Assembly (NCBI GenBank): GCA_038380795.1
Contig: CM076268.1
Coordinates: forward strand, 15,690,001-15,754,000
Origin: Pyrocephalus nanus
Taxonomy: Eukaryota > Chordata > Aves > Passeriformes > Tyrannidae
Length of the DNA: 64,000 bases
Reading direction: 5' to 3'
Positions within the stretch are counted from its first letter, which is position 1. Every line of letters starts with the position of its first letter. The notes beneath the pieces were generated by a model. It was not told where the DNA came from. It did no database searches and saw only the letters and a list, made by a program, of their open reading frames with translations. The translations under genes were made by a program, and so were the position numbers. This document shows, in pieces, positions 54,101 through 64,000 of the stretch.

Positions 54101-57100
54101 AATGTTACAACAGGCCAGTAACAAAAAGTTAAGCATTAACCAAGATGAGACAAGTATACAGCTACAAAACTAAAAACTGTTTTTTCAGGTCTTTGCTTAG
54201 TTCACTCTTTAAAAAATTGTAAAAAACCCATTCACTTCATGGGTTGCTCTTGACTAAAATAACCTTTATTTAAAATATAAACCCTATTTTCTTTCTTTTC
54301 AGAATATATCAGACTATGAGCTGAACCAATTCAAAATAATGCACCAACCGTAAGTTTCTTATTATTTTCTGCTTTCCACTGAATGACTACTACACTGCTA
54401 TACTCTGACTGTTTCTCTGTTAAAAAATTAGGGAAAATGAGAACTGAAACCACTTGCTCATGTGAACAGCATTAATTGATGTGGGTAGAACTTCCTTAGG
54501 ATTAGGATCCTGGAATGTTTACAAGAGCTGTGGTTCAGATCAGCTGACAGCTCCTCTGCTGGGTGATATTCTTCCTCAGAACAGATAGGGACAATCTTAA
54601 TATTAGAAAAAGTACAAGTTCATCTTATTCCAGAATACAAAAGCTCTTTGCTTGTACGGTGTATTTTTGGAACTGGTTCATCTGCTGCTTAAGGATCAAT
54701 TTAAGTGATCAGTTTACCAAAGTGCAATGTTGAAAGTAATTTAAATAGAATTTAAATATAGTACTGAATAAGTAAATACACATATAACAGTTGGGAAACG
54801 CCTTAATGTTTTTTGTGACAAATTAAGTTCATTTAGAAGGATATCCATAATGTTCAAGTACATAATTTCTCTTATAGTACTACACAGAAATAATATTAGG
54901 AAATTTTCTCTATGAACCAATGAAACCAAGAAGACTTCAGTTAAATACAGAGGGTCTTGCTGATCTTTACCTAATTGTTGTTATTATTTCATGTAGCTTC
55001 CCCCTCACCTGCTAGCTGGGAAAACACTGTATATATTTACAAATTGCTTTCTGAATTCCACTCTATTGGTAAGAAACTGGATGAACTTGAGGGGATTTTT
55101 ACCCATTAAATTCCTATTCCTATTGACAGAAATTTGATGAGCACACAGGTAAATATTATTCTGGGTTAAATTTAATAATTAACTAGATAAGTAAAGAAAA
55201 TATCAAAGGACTTTCTTCCAAAGCAATTAACAGGACATCATTTTGAGAGAAAATGTAGAGAGAATTAATATAAAGTTAACCAAGGATATATCCTCTGTTT
55301 CTGTGATATACATGAATCTAATCTACTACAACATTGAGGCAAACAGAGATCTATTGAACTAAGGCCAAGGGTTCCCCACTGATGAGGGAATTCAAGCTTT
55401 GGATTCTCAAACTGTATATTGCAATAACTAAGGTGTTCTGCCATATGAATTCTGTTGTCCAAAGTATTAAAACTCCTTAAATGCAGGGTATGGATGTCAT
55501 ATCCCTAGTACTCACTTCTGCTCTAAAATCTGTTACTCTTACATCATACTACTTGCTACTGCAAAAATTGCCTGAGTTTGTAGCATTCAAACAGTTTAAC
55601 TGGAGAAGGTCTATATTGATCCACCTAAGCCAGATGAACTGGCCTGTTCAAGCCTATTCATACAGAAGGTAATTCCCAATGGACCAAAACACTAAGGATA
55701 GATAAAGAGAAGAGTAATTGCAAGACAAGTTGAAACTAAAAAACTGTAAAGTTTCTCCTGGCAGTGGCCAGTGCTTCAGTGCCTTCATAAAGTTTCTTCA
55801 TGGGCCTTCATTAGACAGCAGCCAGGTTCTCTGACATGCCACCAGCAAAAGCTCTTTGCCTTTCCCATTCTAGTTCTCACTAGTGCAACACTTGGCATTC
55901 TTACTTTCTGTAAGATCTTGAGTCTACAAGGCTATAAATGCTCTGGGAAATAAACACAGTTATTCTGCATTCTGCTGGGACATCTCATCACAGATATACC
56001 AGGAGCAGTGAACAGCCAGCCATGGGTAAGCTTCCCTGACCTCTGCACCAAACACCTCCACTAACTGAATGCCAGGCTCTTTTCCCTCTATTCAGTACTA
56101 AACCTGTTCTCTAAGCAGGAAGAGACAAAATGGCTTACCTGGGAAGAGTTTATCATAGTAATTCTGTTTTGCTACTCTGAAGTAAACTTTTTTTGCATTA
56201 CACTTTTCATGAAGTCTCTTACCATATTCTGTTTTTTCAATCAGTGTTGGCTTTGACAGCCTAAAGGCAGCCTGATATAAACCAGTTCCCACCAACACTT
56301 AAAGCCACAGGTCTACCTTGATTGCTTCTGAGCAGCTGCTAAATCTCTATAGGGAAATTATCAAGGTGCAATCTCTACTAGTGTCCTGTCCTGTCCCTGA
56401 AATGCAATAATCAAATATTTCTTTCCGAGTCACTAATCCAAACCCTTTCTGGAGCTGGCTGCTGAAGTTGTGCAACAAACTGCTCTCACAGGTTTATATG
56501 TTTTCAGCAGTCCTGAAATCATGTTGAAATCTTGAGCTTTGCTTAAAGCCCTTCCTCCTGCAAAAGCACCATTGTATTTTTCACTCCACACACCAGACTC
56601 AATTGATACACCCAAACCATTGAACAAGTTCACTCTCAAGAATGCCAGTACAACTGCATTTTCCACATACTTCCCATCAGAGAAGTTTCAGACATCCCAC
56701 TGACTACAGTCATGGGCTCATTTATTCATTGTTAAAATTTATGCCAGGAAGAACACTATGTAGAACATCACACTACATTCAGGAGTACTCTTTAAGAGAA
56801 TGCAGATAACAAAATCAACCTCATACCACAGATATATCAGAATACTGGAACTTAAGTCCTTTCCAAACATACTGTCTCGCTGTCTTTACTTAACATTTTA
56901 ATAAGCAGTGCAAATAAGATTGGTATTTATAACTGGATTCAGGGAAAACTAGCACATAAGCTCTAACTCAATTATAAACATCCATAATTTGGAAGCACAT
57001 CTTCCAAAGAAAGAAATTTAATTACAGCTCCATCACTTCAGTGTAGATAGTCCAAGATCTACAGTATCAGATGTTTCTGCAGAAGTTGTTTCACAATGCT

Positions 57101-58059
57101 TTCAGCTTACTGAAGTTCCATCTTCCCAGGGACCGTGAAATTAAAAGGCTGCCTTTATAGCTAATGTGATTAGACATTCATCCCAGATCAAACTCAGAAT
57201 AAATTTTGCTCTCAGCTCAGGAGCTCTGGGGACTAATTTCCAAGATCAGGGCTGAAATCTTTCATCACAAAATCAGTTCTCTCTGTCACATGTGCAAATT
57301 CAAAAGCCAGTTCTGGCTGTGTCAGGTTGCTAGGTAGGTAAATAAGAAACCTTCTCCTGCAAATCAGGTATGAGGTGTCAAGTCTTGAGTTTACCATTTG
57401 TATATAGCAACGTGCAGTTATGGAAGATCCTGGGTAATAAGTGAGCTGTGTTGAGGAACACATAATTACAAGCTCTGTTTAATTGTGGTGTGGGCAGCAT
57501 TTGATCTCCTTTGCTTGAAATAAACCCCTACCAATTTTCACTGCTGTGAAAAATGCAGTTTGTTTTACCAGGAATTTATAGCATATGCAGAAAAATTTTC
57601 TAATCTCAAACCAAGTATTTTGTAATTAAGATTGATTTCTAGATTAATTTCTAACATTTATTTTTCATTTGTTCATAATTTTTAGTAACTCCAAGCTGAA
57701 ATTGGCCATCCTTGCCTTCCAAGAATAAGCAATGCCTTTTCCCGAGACATATGAATAAATTCTCCCTTGTGAGAGCTGTTACCTTTGTAAAGCTGAGGTG
57801 TTCCACTTGAGATGTCTGCACTTGCATTAATTCAAACATCAAGAACTAGAAATGTTACACATTAACAGCTTTTTTTTCCCCTCTCTCCTCCACTCCCATT
57901 ATTTTCTTTTATTTCCTCATTATGAAGGCAAACAACCTAATATGGAAAATTCAGTTTTCAGTTTGTCACAGACATCAGCATCTAAATATAGGGACAAGTC
58001 CCCCATATACAAGATGCAAAGGCCTCGATCACCTCTTAGCTCCTTTGTCTGGGTCAGAA
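24070..58059 (+). CDS. CLNK: SLP-76-family adaptor, SAM-domain N-terminus (CLNK-like), 5' partial gene of five exons
   Basis: Five exons (24070-24144, 28584-28646, 54303-54349, 55016-55068, 57928-58059) join without a frame break to 123 residues plus one base. Residues 11-79 form a SAM domain: W14, ADLL at 20-23, NGSHFLNIS at 41-49, NQF at 54-56 and the closing helix YKLLSEFHS at 70-78. SLP-76 (LCP2) has the same layout: a start Met-Ala, Trp about 14 residues in, a 21-residue second exon ending in Phe-Leu, and a third exon starting Asn-(Ile/Leu)-(Ser/Thr). The linker (81-123) is Ser/Pro/basic with Tyr100 and Tyr107, and FSL...Y..(M/Q)..P spacing recalls the start of CLNK. Family members are cytosolic scaffolds that couple immunoreceptor kinases to PLC-gamma and Vav through phosphotyrosines and an SH2 domain; those parts are not in this window. 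The SLP-76 family call is strong. CLNK rather than another paralogue is inferred, from recalled family sequences. Confidence 0.72.
24145..28583 (+). other. Intron 1 of the CLNK-like gene
   Basis: A 4.4-kb intron with donor GTACTG and acceptor ATTCTTACCTCAG. AT-rich and without a recognised transposon. It contains a perfect 21-bp tandem duplication at 25225-25266. Confidence 0.7.
25225..25266. repeat. Perfect 21-bp tandem duplication
   Basis: ATTATTATTTTTCCATCTTG followed by C occurs twice back to back (25225-25245 and 25246-25266). Confidence 0.95.
28584..28646 (+). CDS. CLNK: Exon 2, central SAM helices
   Basis: The acceptor is ATTCTTACCTCAG and the donor TTG/GTAAGC. The exon is exactly 21 codons in phase 0 at both ends, from FGMPES to NGSHFL. 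The homologous SLP-76 exon is also 21 residues and ends in a Gly-x-x-Phe-Leu pattern, a typical SAM core signature. The same frame stays open into intron 2 until a TAA at 28953-28955, so retention of this intron would add about 100 unrelated residues; this looks fortuitous. Confidence 0.85.
35896..35973. repeat. A-rich tract followed by 14-G run, G-quadruplex-prone
   Basis: Fifteen A (35896-35910) lead into an A/C-rich stretch with CAAC/CAAACAAA units, then 14 G (35948-35961), C, 5 G, CA and 4 G to 35973. The plus strand has enough G runs for an intramolecular quadruplex. Such tracts are also prone to sequencing and assembly length errors. Confidence 0.9.
43765..43892 (+). mobile_element. CR1 LINE 3' end
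   Basis: The sequence GATGTGGCACTTAGTGCC (43783-43800), then AAAGGTTGGACCTGATGATC and TCCAACCCATCTGATTCTAC, ends in GATTCTAC-GATTCTATGA. This is the plus-strand 3' UTR of a CR1 element with its 8-base terminal repeat. Only about 130 bases remain. It lies inside intron 2 in the same orientation as the gene. The start is approximate. Confidence 0.92.
46876..46908. repeat. 11-bp tandem repeat, three copies
   Basis: GCAAATATGGA occurs three times without a break (46876-46886, 46887-46897, 46898-46908), inside intron 2. Confidence 0.95.
51110..51430. promoter_or_regulatory. CpG-enriched block with two CACGTG E-boxes
   Basis: About a dozen CpGs fall within 320 bases in a window that is otherwise CpG-poor. 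Palindromic E-boxes CACGTG lie at 51361-51366 and 51420-51425. The block is inside intron 2. It is a candidate enhancer or internal promoter, or a young insert not yet depleted of CpG. No direct evidence separates these. Confidence 0.3.
51509..51601 (-). other. Minus-strand exon-like segment with perfect Kozak start
   Basis: Read on the minus strand, TCCTTTACTTGCAG (acceptor) is followed by 93 nt and then GAGAAG/GTAAGT, an ideal donor. Inside is GCCACCATGG, the optimal Kozak sequence, with ATG at 51554-51552; it would give 15 codons (MGADEGDTLHQKRRE) plus one base. A different frame is open through all 31 codons in phase 0 (KHFLDLSLSCRSCLPPW...). I recognise neither peptide. It could be an exon of an antisense gene or long non-coding RNA within intron 2 of the CLNK-like gene, or a chance cluster. 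Confidence 0.3.
54303..54349 (+). CDS. CLNK: Exon 3, SAM segment NISDYELNQF
   Basis: A pyrimidine-rich acceptor (TTTTCTTTCTTTTCAG) and a donor GTAAGT bound 47 nt: fifteen codons plus CC of a proline codon. The peptide NISDYELNQFKIMHQ matches the SLP-76 pattern N-L-T-E-N-D-I-Q-K-F almost position by position, with conserved Asn, hydrophobic, acidic and Phe positions. It lies 25.7 kb after exon 2, so a single SAM fold is split by a very long intron. Confidence 0.85.
54350..55015 (+). other. Intron 3 of the CLNK-like gene
   Basis: A 666-base intron with GTAAGT donor and the acceptor CTTCCCCCTCACCTGCTAG. A competing acceptor ends at 54996. Nothing else is recognised. Confidence 0.7.
55016..55068 (+). 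CDS. CLNK: Exon 4, C-terminal SAM helix
   Basis: This 53-nt exon was found by frame matching. It supplies the one base that completes the Pro codon from exon 3, then 17 codons (WENTVYIYKLLSEFHSI), then one base that makes Gly with exon 5. The acceptor is CTTCCCCCTCACCTGCTAG and the donor TTG/GTAAGA. The peptide aligns with the SLP-76 segment that closes the SAM domain (I-L-S-K-L-S-Q-E-I). A second acceptor 19 nt upstream (TTTCATGTAG, ending 54996) would bring an in-frame TAG. Confidence 0.75.
55069..57927 (+). other. Intron 4 of the CLNK-like gene
   Basis: A 2.9-kb intron with donor GTAAGA and acceptor TTCCTCATTATGAAG. A minus-strand open frame of 66 codons (56098-56298) with a good donor-like site at its middle is unidentified. 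No repeats are recognised. Confidence 0.65.
57928..58059 (+). CDS. CLNK: Exon 5, Ser/Pro-rich basic linker
   Basis: The acceptor follows a long pyrimidine tract (TTTTATTTCCTCATTATGAAG) and the donor is AA/GTAAGT. The exon gives two bases to complete a Gly codon and then 43 codons (KQPNMENSVFSLSQ... to ...SPLSSFVWVR) plus one base. It is rich in Ser, Lys, Arg and Pro with two tyrosines, as expected of the unstructured region of an adaptor, and its FSL and YKMQRP stretches resemble the N-terminus of mammalian CLNK. A second GTAAGT at 58085 could be an alternative donor. The other reading frame from this acceptor is also open but would not join in phase. Confidence 0.7.
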
Positions 58060-61000
58060 GTAAGTTCCTATGGCAAAATCTTTTGTAAGTATTGTGATCA
58101 ATAATCACTAAACCTGGATTCCATAAAATCCGAGTTGAAAAAGCAAAGGTTGTAGATGACTTCTTTACCGATACCTAGCAAGTAGGGATGGTTTTCTCCC
58201 CTCCTTGGTATATACCATAATGGTTTTCTACTACCCTATATCCATTAAATGCCACCACTGATTCAGGCTGAATGGTTTATGTCTAATACGTAGATTTAGT
58301 TCCTCGCTTTCCTTAGTTCTTGATGTAGCTTAAATGGCAATGAAAAATCTCCACTTATTCCCAAAACTGTAAAAGGCCAGGGCTGCAAATTCAGAAGATA
58401 CCTCTTCATACAGTGGGACCTCCCCATAAAAAATGATACTGAAAAGAGACCAAAAGAGATTTTCACCACATAACTCTAGTGTCTACAGGAAGCTTCCTTG
58501 GTAGCTATATACATTCCAAAGGAGAATAAAAAAGTATCTGAATTTTACTTCAAATCACATTTTTATAAATTATTTACTCATTTTTAGCCTAGAAAAGCTA
58601 TGACAGAAGTCTACCCAGGTGTTAATATTTAAAAAGGCAGCCATTTCCTGCTGATTAGAATGAATTCTGGATATTCTCCTGTTCAGGGGAGGATATAGGA
58701 AATATTTTCTCAGCGAAGCAACACCACCTTGCCTCCTTTTACAGCAGAAAATATTACACTTCTGCAGCAGAAAGGGGGCAACAGACACTTGCATTGCAGC
58801 AGTATCTCATGAGCAGTATCTCTTCCATTCAGCCATGAGCCATCGAGACTTTTGCAATGACACAGAAGGAGGAAAAGCCCCCTCACAACTAAGGAGCATA
58901 TTGTGTTCCAAGTTCTCAGAAGCTCACTTCTGCTCTTGGAACTAGACTGTTCCCTGTGTCATCTTGGACCTAATGCCAAGCAAAACTAGTGTTTTGAAAG
59001 AATTTTTGAAGTGTTTTTCCAAAGCTTAGCAACGAAAGAATGGAAAGATCACAGCATGAAAAGCCTTGTGGCACCACCATAAACCACATATTTTTGAACC
59101 TGAAGTCACAGTTTAATCATAACACCTTCCCCATCTCAGTTCCCATGTCAAAACAAGTATTTAGCCAGGCAAACACAGACAGACACATTCCAATACTATA
59201 AATCTATAACTGGGCATTTTTCCTAGTACTAAGGAAATTCAATTCAATGTTCTAACCAAGCTTTGCCACAATTTTGAAAAGTGCCAAAAATTTATGACAG
59301 TCTATCTTGGCAAAATATGCCGTTAGCTATTTAAGACTAATAACACTTGATATTTTCCATAGATAAAGAGTGAATTTATATTTTATTCATCAGTTTATAC
59401 TGAAAGGAATGCATAAAGGAAAATGTAAAAGGGAGAAACTGTTTCTATACATCACATTCTCCTATGGCTATAACCACACAGAAGACCTTTTCAAATGATC
59501 TTTCTGAACTGGAGAGGGAGGTGCAAGATGGAATTACATTAGTGGTGTTCTAGGTGGGATAAAAACCCAAACCCAACACAGAAGCCATTCAAGCTGTTGA
59601 TATGTTCAGCTGAAGAGCAATGTATATCAAATTCTATTCAGTCCCGTGCAGTGAGGCTTTTAGATCTGAGTGACTTGCCTTCTGTCAGCCCACCATCTGA
59701 TTACAGGCCACAACGAAGACATCTCAGAGATGCACTACATAGGCAAGTGTCTTACCTGTCTTGCAGCATCCCTTAAAATTTTAAATGAACAATATTTTAA
59801 GTGAACACAATTATTTCAGTGGCCTTTCTCACCACACAATGTCTTCAACTGCAATTGTATAAAGCTACTAAATAAAGTGGACAGGAAATAACTGATTACA
59901 AGCCTATATTTCTTATAAAAATAAAGGTGTAACTAGAAACTACATTTGGCAGAGCTTATAGGGAGAAAACAGATGCTAAGAATCATTGGAAGCCACTCGA
60001 GATTGTAAATAAAACAGCATTCATTCTTTGAAAAAGATCCTAGAAATAGTTGCAATATAGTTCTCTCAAAATTTGAAAATATACAAAAAATACACAAAAT
60101 ACAAAAGTTTGTATTCTCTAATCAAGTTCTGACATCCAGATACTTCCTGAGGTCTTACTGCTTTTCAAATAGCAATGGTGGCACTTCAGATATTACAATG
60201 CTAAAGTACTACAGGAGTGGGTAAAGTGGGAACTAACTTGGCATTGTTTTAGTTTCTGTGGTTCTGTGGACTATATTCCTGCCACTGGGCTGAACAGAAA
60301 GAATATACAACAAAAGGTTTTCTTTATGGACATACCACAGTTAGACTGAATTATCATTACTGCAATTATGAGGGATGCCTCAGGGTTACAGATATATTGT
60401 CAGAGTTGAAGGGTTTTTTCCATTTTCATGAAAACTGCATCATAAACTCCAATGAAATCAAATAATTTTGTCATTTCTTACTGAAAACAATCCCAATCTC
60501 AAATAGATGAAATACTGGTTGATATTATCTGGAGGTCACCAAAGAACTGATAGAGTATGAAGATGTTGGATAAAATCCCAAATCATCTTCCCAACACCCT
60601 TTGTGCCTGCAGTGAAAACCAGTTTCAAGTTGTCTGAGTATCTTCCTTGGCACATTTTGTCCTCCCTATCCCAGTTAGGAAAACTCAGAGAGAGGCACAG
60701 AGGTTGTTGTCTCAGCTGGCTTATCTCTGTATATATAACATATAAATCAGTACTAGAACTGTCTCCAGAGTCTCCTCTTCTTCAGCCCCATGATTTCCCA
60801 TTGCACATCAGCATTAGCATGTTCAGGACCATTTCTAAATTAGAAAATTACAGAATTAGTCAACCTTGCCCAGTCATTTTTCATGGTACCCTACCATGCT
60901 CAGCCATCTATGGAATGTCATTCGAGGGGGTGGGGCAGAGATAACAGTCTAAGTGTTTCTTTAATACTGGAAAACAGTATGCTCATTTTTATAGGTGTTA

Positions 61001-64000
61001 AGCAAGATATATCACAGATACTTTTTGATAACAGAGTGACAGAGTAGTGGTAAATAATACTAGATATCTATGAACCTTCTTTGAAGAGCAAGGGTGGATC
61101 AGCCTCTGAGAACAAAGCCTATACTGGTCCAGCTGGAGGGACGGTAACAATCAGCTTCATCTCACTAAATTTTAGCAAAAGTAGAAAGATTTATCTTTGT
61201 AAGTAATCTAGACCAGCCCAAAGAGCAATAGAATATCAGTCACACAACTCAGTTAAGGTACCAAAAATCAAAGAAATGGGTCACCTTTTTAGGACACATA
61301 TCTAAATGACCTGCTTATGTTTCTACAAAAAGCCAGAAGCAGGACCAGAAGCAGAAACTGTTGCCTGAATCACAGACCAGTTCTTCGCCAACATCATATG
61401 TCTGGACAGGATTCTTCTCCTCTGCTCTGTCAGTTGATATTCTTTCCTTTTCTCTATTACATAGCTGTACTCAGACCACAGAGAAGAGGTTGTTGTAGTT
61501 TCGATTCACTGGTTTTTCTTCCCTTTTAGAAAATCACATTCGGTAGACAGAAAGTGTTGCACCTGGGACTCAAAACCAGAAGAAAATAACTTCTAGCTCA
61601 TTCAAGCAATGAAGTGTGAAGGGCTATTAATTTATAATCTCACTTTAGCAGAATTCCACATGTGCCCCAGCTCAAGCACACACCAGGCAAAAACCAGAAC
61701 GGATGTCTTGGCTCATTTTGCTCCAAGTGTCCAATCTGGAGTTCTCTCAGGTTTTGAACAAAATAGAATATTTAATTTACAGTGTGTTATCAACATATAT
61801 TTATGCTCTCTGAAAGAGAGATATTTTATTCTTCTTGCTTCAGACTAGCCTCTGTGAAAATGAGTGGAAACACAAACTTTTGCTTTTGTATAAGCATGTG
61901 GAGCTTCATTCATTAGTTCATATGTTTGTGCTATGATGTCAGGTGGTCTATGCAGTATTTCTAAGATAATGAAGGAAAGTATTAAACCAAATCATTCAAA
62001 CTTTCCTCAGTTCAGAAATGAGAAAACAACAAGATGAGGTGATATGCTAAACAATGAAAACTGTGGTGCTTAAAAATGGGGTCAGCTAGACAAGCAAAGT
62101 AGAAAAGTTACAAGGTGAGCTGCAAGGAGAAGTAAAGGGACTGTGGCAGGAGGGCCTGATGCAGCTGCAAGCCAGACATTTAGGGCTATAGCAACCAGTC
62201 ACTTGAACCAGCTTCAGGAGAGGCTGCTCAGCACAGCTGGCCCAGCGAAAGACGAAGTGCACTTGGCAGGAATGCCACAGCAGACCTCTGTGCAACAGAA
62301 TTCAAGACCTGAAACCCAACAGCCTGTAGTACAGCAACAGGTGGCAACCCATAGAATTAATACATTTGCCAAAAATACACATTTCAAATATTTGTCCCCC
62401 CCAAAAATGCAGAAATTGCGTTCAGCATGCAAATAAATACCTTTTTACTACCACCTTCCCTATAAAGGCCCTTTCCAAGAGTAACACCAGCGTGAGGAAT
62501 GGAGAAGTACTTTAGCAACAGCATTGACACTGACATGACAGTACTTGTGCATAACTACATGCAGATGGGATTAACACTTGTCAACACATGATTCAGGGCA
62601 TCAGAGAGCCTCTCTGGATAGATCACCTGTAACCACCTAAATACAGACAGCATCATAATGTACATATTTATGAGATCATGAGTCACAAGCAACCTTCATG
62701 CTAGCTTTCTCTCATTTTCACTGCTTCAGAGCACCTGTATGCTTGCACTGGGTACAGTATAGGAACTGAGGAGCTATCAGCAAGCACAGGAGCTGCTCAG
62801 CTGCCAGAAGCAAGCAAGCTGCTTTACTGGATGCTGCACATGGCCAGTCTCAAGGTGCAGCTCTGCTACATCTTGTTTCAGAGACTGCTCAGTTGTCACC
62901 ATTCTGGCACCCTGCTCCGCCCCACAGTGTAAACACACTTTGGCTTTACAATCTTGATTTTTGTTTATAATTCTTAGAGGTAAAATTCAGATATGCCCTG
63001 AATTCAGGCCACACCATGGCCAGTCTCTTGCCATGCCAGCAGCAGCTCCCCTGCAGCATGCTACAGTTTAGGGCTACTCAGACCACATCTCACAGGTTAT
63101 TTTATCAACTGTCCCCTTGAGGGACAAAGAGGTGAAAGTACATTCTCCAGAGTAGGGAGGCAAATCAGTTTCCCTGCCCAAAGTCATCTTGGTCTGGACT
63201 GACAGTGCTGCTAAAAATGATAATGGAATAGTATTACCTAATATGTCTCAAAAAGTATTTCATTTTTATTCTTTCACAAGCCATGCCTGATTTCTCAAAC
63301 CCTGACAATCTCCTTCTGTTCCTAATAGCCAATAGTTCTGAGAGGAAAAAAGATTTTATACATTTTACAGTTCTTGTACTAGCTTTCCTGTTTTCTATTC
63401 TCCTCCACCCCCTCCCATTGCACATTTTAGGTACTCTCCAATGATATCCTTGACAGAGCACTAGGTCTCAGTTTCTTCTTCACAGTTCTGGCACTTCAGT
63501 TTCCATAGACAGCTGCTACCACAGCTTTGCCATTTCTCCTATTTAGTTCCTCACTTCTCAGTTTCATGGCTTTTTATTATTTTGCAAATCTCTGAGAATG
63601 CAGGCAATAACCTAAAAATATGTTATCATTTCAGTTAATTTACCTTACCATAAATGTCATAAGCATAAGCAGATTCTTCTCTAAATCACTGATCTGACTG
63701 ATGTAATTAATTACCTTTATCGATATATAACTTCCTCATCTGATTCCTCTGGCTCAAGCAATAATATTCTGAAGGAAAACACGGGAATATAAGACATATC
63801 CATACTGTTGCTTTAATGAATATATAGTACACATCTAGAACACAGAAGCAAAAGAATTCTTTGTATTGCTTGAAATGTCAGCATGAGCTACCAGCTTTTG
63901 TCTTACTGGCACATATCCTTTTATATTACTGGTACAAATAGTGTTCACATATAGCCCACAAATATATAGATTTAAATACATCCTGAAAAAAATTTTAAAG
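58060..64000 (+). other. Intron 5 or later sequence, no further exon recognised
   Basis: After the exon 5 donor I looked for the next expected element, an acidic tyrosine motif region (D-D-D-Y-D-D-like in CLNK, D-Y-E-S-P in SLP-76), and found none on the plus strand. A Gln-rich open frame at 62143-62436 has no recognised homology. The rest is AT-rich with nothing supportable, so the remaining exons probably lie beyond the window. Confidence 0.55.

Larger units (their letters stand above)
28647..54302 (+). other. Intron 2 of the CLNK-like gene (25.7 kb)
   Basis: The donor is GTAAGC and the acceptor TTTTCTTTCTTTTCAG. The intron splits the SAM domain between FL (residue 46) and NIS (47). It holds a CR1 3' tail (43765-43892), an A-rich/poly(G) tract (35896-35973), A runs at 37414-37431 and 39336-39350, and a CpG-enriched block with a neighbouring minus-strand exon-like segment near 51.1-51.6 kb. 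The longest open frames here, 148 codons at 30995-31441 plus and 133 codons at 29469-29870 minus, show no family features. The rest is AT-rich sequence in which nothing is recognised. Confidence 0.7.

Noticed and set aside
55130..55148. 19-nt micro-exon (TTGACAG ... CACACAG/GTAAAT) after exon 3
   Set aside because: It would join exon 3 in frame, but its exit phase does not suit the linker frame of exon 5, and the 53-nt exon at 55016 gives a better family match.
55487..55668. Exon-like open frame between exons 4 and 5 (acceptor AATGCAG, donor AAG/GTAATT)
   Set aside because: Its 182-nt length breaks the reading frame between exons 4 and 5, which join in phase without it, and the hydrophobic peptide does not fit the linker.
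62143..62436. Gln-rich 97-codon frame
   Set aside because: Gln-rich stretch (PQQTSVQQNSRPETQQPVVQQQ) looks interesting but has no recognised homology and does not fit the next exon of the adaptor gene.

Overview
The window looks like a bird nuclear genome (AT-rich, long introns, no operons). The clearest evidence is two CR1 LINE relics. One, on the minus strand at about 14901-15617, still encodes a recognisable piece of the CR1 reverse-transcriptase C-terminus. The other is a plus-strand CR1 3' tail at about 43765-43892 that ends in the diagnostic GATTCTA-type repeats. No further placement of the species is possible from what is seen.

Only one protein-coding gene can be supported. It is on the plus strand and only its 5' part lies in the window. 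Five exons (24070-24144, 28584-28646, 54303-54349, 55016-55068, 57928-58059) have acceptable splice sites and join in perfect phase to give 123 residues plus one base of the next codon. They encode an N-terminal SAM domain (about residues 11-79) and the start of a Ser/Pro/basic linker. Length, residue pattern and exon boundaries match the N-terminus of the SLP-76 adaptor family (LCP2). The sequence is too diverged to be LCP2 itself, and the linker resembles the start of CLNK (cytokine-dependent haematopoietic linker, also called MIST). The best call is therefore the 5' half of an avian CLNK-like adaptor gene that keeps a SAM domain. As far as I recall, mammalian CLNK has no such domain. The SH2 end of the gene would lie beyond position 64000.

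Layout: 1 to about 23.9 kb is gene-poor, apparently intergenic sequence upstream of the gene, with a CR1 relic, poly(A) tracts and a few exon-like or GC-rich segments that could be untranslated 5' exons. A possible promoter or 5' UTR with an ETS/PU.1-type site lies just before the start codon. Intron 1 is 4.4 kb. Intron 2 is 25.7 kb and holds the second CR1 relic, an A-rich/poly(G) tract, a CpG-enriched block with two CACGTG E-boxes and, next to it, a minus-strand exon-like segment with a perfect Kozak start and good splice sites. Introns 3 and 4 are 0.7 and 2.9 kb. From 58060 to the end is intron 5 or later sequence with no further exon recognised. Nearly all other open reading frames are short chance ORFs.
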